NCBI GenBank assembly: GCA_021804455.1
Contig: JAJZHT010000039.1
Span: 1 to 8,986 of the forward strand
Reading direction: 5' to 3'
Length of the DNA stretch: 8,986 nt
Source of the DNA: Pseudomonadota bacterium
GTDB lineage: Bacteria > Pseudomonadota > Alphaproteobacteria > Paracaedibacterales > CAIULA01
Shown here one piece after another: positions 6,670 to 8,986 of the stretch (its first letter is position 1; each line of letters opens with the position of its first letter). The notes beneath the pieces are model-generated. The model did no database searches. It was not told the origin of the DNA and saw only the letters and a program-made list of their open reading frames with translations. A program made the position numbers and the translations under genes.

Positions 6670-8582
6670 CAGCATCTATAGAATTCATACCAAGCTTGAA
6701 ACATCAAAATATTCCATAAAGGTTGAGAATGGTTGGCGTACCCTTTTCGGTGTTCTTCCCATTTTTGTCGAATTTCTTTAGAATCGAACGTGTTTGAAAG
6801 CTTATGATCCGATAACAGGTCATCTGCCCACTCTTTCAAATCATGACGTAACCACGGACCTATCGGTATGGAAAAACCCATTTTAGGCTTATTGAAAAGT
6901 TTCTCTGGAATATATGTTTTCAGGATTTGCCGCAACAACCATTTCGATTGACCTTGATAAAGGGTATAAGGCTGCTGCCAAGCCCAGGTTAAAAGACGAT
7001 GATCCAAAAGCGGAACCCGGCCTTCCAACCCGACAGCCATGGTGGCTCGGTCTAATTTTACCAAAATATCATCCGGTAAATAAGTCATGCTGTCTACATA
7101 ACGCATTTTATCAACATCAGAATTTAGAAACGCCACCTGCTGCCAAATATTATCCTGCGAATCGTCGCCACCTTCTGGTAAAAGAGCTGAGGTTACAGGC
7201 CATTGGTGAACCAAAACATTATAAAAATCTTGAGTACTTTTGGCCGAGAGTAAACGCACAAGCTGATCTCCCCTCTCTGATAAACGTAGAGAATGAAGAA
7301 AGGAGGGTAAAATCTTTTCGATTTTTTGCCACTGACCTGCCGATAGAGTGGCAAAAACCCTTCCCAATCCTTTCAAACCAGGCATATAACTTTGCAAACG
7401 GCGAATTTTTTGTGCAAAACGATAGCGATTGTACCCCGCAAAAACCTCATCTCCACCATCGCCCGACAAGACAACCTTAACGCTTTGACGGGCCAATTGC
7501 GAAACAAGAAAGGTTGGTATTTGGGAAACATCGGCAAAGGGCTCATCATAAAGAAGAGGGAGTTTGGGAATCACGGCCTGGGCCTGTTGCGCGTTGATGT
7601 ACAATTCGGTATGTTGGGTTCCCAAATAGGAAGCAATTTGGTGTGCTTGCTCGGCTTCGTTATAATTTTTTTCATGAAAACCAATGGTAAAAGTCTGAAT
7701 CGGTTGGGGACTTTGCTGTTGCATAATCGAAACCACCAACGAAGAATCAATTCCTCCCGAAAGAAACGCTCCCAAAGGAACATCGGCCATCATACGGCGC
7801 GCAATAGAATCTTGGATCCAATAGTGCGCTTCTTCCACAGCTTGGGTTTCAGAAATTCTATTCGGCTCTGCCGTTTGTTGTTGGAGAACTTTTTTCAAAT
7901 CCCAGTAACAAGTTAACTGAGGTTTCTCTCCGGCTCGAAAGGTCAGGATATGACCCTGGGAAAGTTTGTAAACATTCTGGTAAATAGTATGAGGAGCTGT
8001 AATATATCCTGTTTTTAGATATCCGGCTAAAGCCTGCCGGTTTAAAGAGAACTCCAAATCAGGATGAGCTTTTAAAGCCTTAAGTTCCGAGGAAAAATAC
8101 AACCCCTGCTGTTGATAAGTCCAGTAAAGAGGTTTAATGCCTAGACGATCCCTCACCAAATAAAGAGTTTGAAGGTGACGATCCCACAGGGCAAAAGCAA
8201 ACATGCCAATAAAATGTTCGACCGCTTGAGTAAGACCAAGAGCCGCACACGTTTCAAGCATTATTTCCGTATCAGAATGCCCTCTCAGAACGATCCCCCG
8301 TTCTGATAACAAAGGGATCAGTTCTTTTTGACTGTAGGTTTCACCGTTGTAACATATAACCCATCGCCCACACTGAGAGACCATCGGCTGTTGGCCTGCC
8401 GGTGACAAATCAACAATGGCTAAACGACGATGCCCTAGACCAACTTTTGATTCGGGATCGAACCACAAGTGGTTACCATCAGGACCTCTGTGGGATAAAG
8501 TTTGATTCATCGCCTGAAGATGACGATGTAAAACATCCTGGGAAAGGTTTTTATAGGTTAGAAAGCCAACAATTCCACACAT
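6669..8582 (-). CDS. asnB: Asparagine synthetase (glutamine-hydrolysing) / AsnB-type amidotransferase
   Basis: A class II glutamine amidotransferase fused to an ATP-PPi synthetase: ammonia from glutamine amidates an AMP-activated carboxylate, classically aspartate to asparagine. With 637 residues it belongs to the longer AsnB group, longer than E. coli AsnB. The start is fixed by MCGIVGF: Cys2 is the glutaminase nucleophile after Met removal. Glutaminase landmarks are SHRGPDG (30-36), GHRRLAIVDLSPAGQQPM (50-67), YNGETYS (78-84; usually YNGEIYN), HSDTE (102-106) and RDRLGIKPLYW (144-154). The synthetase domain has the PP-loop LSGGIDSS (274-281), SGDGGDEVFAGYNRY (373-387), and YLPDDILVKLDRATMAVGLEGRVPLLDH (501-528 region). 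PKMGFSIPIGPWLR near the C-terminus is common in AsnB-like enzymes of surface-polysaccharide loci, so the substrate could be a uronic acid or peptide instead of aspartate. It runs alone, facing away from Rsm22. Confidence 0.93.
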   Translation of the reverse strand: MCGIVGFLTYKNLSQDVLHRHLQAMNQTLSHRGPDGNHLWFDPESKVGLGHRRLAIVDLSPAGQQPMVSQCGRWVICYNGETYSQKELIPLLSERGIVLRGHSDTEIMLETCAALGLTQAVEHFIGMFAFALWDRHLQTLYLVRDRLGIKPLYWTYQQQGLYFSSELKALKAHPDLEFSLNRQALAGYLKTGYITAPHTIYQNVYKLSQGHILTFRAGEKPQLTCYWDLKKVLQQQTAEPNRISETQAVEEAHYWIQDSIARRMMADVPLGAFLSGGIDSSLVVSIMQQQSPQPIQTFTIGFHEKNYNEAEQAHQIASYLGTQHTELYINAQQAQAVIPKLPLLYDEPFADVSQIPTFLVSQLARQSVKVVLSGDGGDEVFAGYNRYRFAQKIRRLQSYMPGLKGLGRVFATLSAGQWQKIEKILPSFLHSLRLSERGDQLVRLLSAKSTQDFYNVLVHQWPVTSALLPEGGDDSQDNIWQQVAFLNSDVDKMRYVDSMTYLPDDILVKLDRATMAVGLEGRVPLLDHRLLTWAWQQPYTLYQGQSKWLLRQILKTYIPEKLFNKPKMGFSIPIGPWLRHDLKEWADDLLSDHKLSNTFDSKEIRQKWEEHRKGYANHSQPLWNILMFQAWYEFYRC

Positions 8583-8596
8583 AAATAAACAGCAAA

Positions 8597-8601
8597 CCTC
8601 C
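8597..8601 (-). promoter_or_regulatory. Ribosome binding site of asnB (GGAGG, distant)
   Basis: The minus strand has a strong GGAGG, but 14 bases before the ATG at 8582, longer than usual. No closer site exists. A 93-codon in-frame upstream extension is open but lacks homology and would bury the Cys2 nucleophile, so the ATG is retained. Confidence 0.45.
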
Positions 8602-8676
8602 GTTTTTTCCAAAGTAAAAGGATCCCCCCCAAAACACAAGTCTTCCGTATCCTTTGGCTTGTTGAAAGAAGGGTTA

Positions 8677-8685
8677 TGGGATAAT
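8677..8685 (+). promoter_or_regulatory. Candidate extended -10 promoter of the Rsm22-like gene
   Basis: TG-G-GATAAT on the + strand has the extended -10 TG dinucleotide one base before a hexamer matching TATAAT in five of six positions. No well-spaced -35 is present; TTGAAA at 8662-8667 is only 12 bases away. It would start transcription near 8692, leaving a leader of about 20 bases before the start codon. Confidence 0.4.
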
Positions 8686-8703
8686 AATTTACTCTCATGA
8701 CTT

Positions 8704-8709
8704 AAGGAG
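8704..8709 (+). promoter_or_regulatory. Ribosome binding site of the Rsm22-like gene (AAGGAG)
   Basis: AAGGAG is 2 bases from the first ATG (8712) and 5 from the second ATG (8715). The spacing favours the second. Confidence 0.6.
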
Positions 8710-8714
8710 AAATG

Positions 8715-8986
8715 ATGGTCCAAAAACCCAAAAACACTTCTAAAAACAGGGATTCTTTTTATTTTCAAGCTCTGACCTGGATAGATTCTTTGTGCAAACA
8801 ACTTCCGTCTCAAGCTTTGAAGAATTCCCAAAAAGCTTTGAGTCTTGGTTATCGTAACCACTTTTCAACCCATGCGTTTACTGATGAGGCGACGATTCTA
8901 AGCTATGCAGCAGCCCGGATGCCTGCCACGTATCATGCGGTGCAAAAATGTTATCAATTTCTGCCCGAATCTTTTCAGCCTAAATC
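8715..8986 (+). CDS. Rsm22-family small ribosomal subunit methyltransferase-like protein, N-terminal part (3' end outside window)
   Basis: Ninety complete codons are present. The protein begins MVQKPKNTSKN, and then LPSQALKNSQKALSLGYR, TDEATILSYAAARMPATYHA and FLPESFQPK follow the N-terminal pattern of Rsm22 proteins ('L...YR......F.DEA.ALAY...RMPATYAAV...L..L....P.F.P'). In the family the SAM-binding 'LLDLGAGPGT' motif follows directly, beyond the window edge. Yeast Rsm22 and human METTL17 work in mitochondrial small-subunit assembly and carry an Fe-S cluster. Bacterial members are thought to be ribosome-associated, but their substrate is unproven. Catalytic and cysteine motifs cannot be checked here. 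The start at 8715 is chosen for its spacing to AAGGAG; an ATG at 8712 immediately precedes it. Divergent from asnB across 132 bases. Confidence 0.75.
   Translation, partial: MVQKPKNTSKNRDSFYFQALTWIDSLCKQLPSQALKNSQKALSLGYRNHFSTHAFTDEATILSYAAARMPATYHAVQKCYQFLPESFQPK

Noticed and set aside
6914..7480. 188-codon open frame on the + strand
   Set aside because: It lies wholly antisense to the well-supported asnB, has no recognisable family or ribosome site, and its composition mirrors asnB codons. A shadow frame.
7392..7916. 174-codon open frame on the + strand
   Set aside because: Antisense to the asnB synthetase domain and glutaminase junction; no homology features. A shadow frame.
8583..8861. 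93-codon N-terminal extension of asnB
   Set aside because: It would overlap the Rsm22-like gene on the other strand and place residues before the Cys2 nucleophile; the family starts at MCGIVGF.

Overview
The window is ordinary chromosomal housekeeping DNA, most likely from a moderately AT-rich alphaproteobacterium. Three observations support this: a two-subunit glycyl-tRNA synthetase (glyQ/glyS); an Rsm22-family methyltransferase; and the C-terminal end of a BioC/NDUFAF5-like methyltransferase. The last two families are typical of alphaproteobacteria and mitochondria. An AT-leaning, Holosporales-like lineage is possible, but that is an inference from codon texture and gene content, not a demonstrated placement. 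No mobile element, CRISPR array, phage gene, tRNA or rRNA was seen.

Layout: (1) Positions 2-283, + strand, hold the 3' end of a NDUFAF5/BioC-like SAM methyltransferase. (2) Positions 284-872 form a 589-base gap between converging genes. It contains a start-less, membrane-protein-like reading frame (431-604), a compact GC-rich inverted repeat with an adjoining G-run (671-737), and nested AT-rich palindromes ending in a T-tract on the minus strand, which is the probable end of the valS transcript. (3) Positions 873-6455, minus strand, are a tight operon glyQ-glyS-valS with gaps of 2 and 7 bases. It encodes both subunits of glycyl-tRNA synthetase and the complete valyl-tRNA synthetase. A plausible promoter lies just upstream of glyQ. 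(4) Positions 6669-8582, minus strand, hold a glutamine-hydrolysing asparagine synthetase-type amidotransferase (asnB-like), ending in a hairpin/T-run terminator. (5) Positions 8583-8714 are a divergent promoter region. (6) Positions 8715-8986, + strand, hold the 5' end of an Rsm22-like ribosome-associated methyltransferase, cut by the window edge.

The three synthetase genes probably charge tRNA-Gly and tRNA-Val from one transcript. AsnB makes asparagine, or amidates a surface-sugar or peptide precursor. Rsm22 is linked to assembly of the small ribosomal subunit, so most of the window serves translation. I found no convincing new multi-gene system. The parts least explained by known genes are the intergenic structures and the orphan reading frame between 284 and 872.
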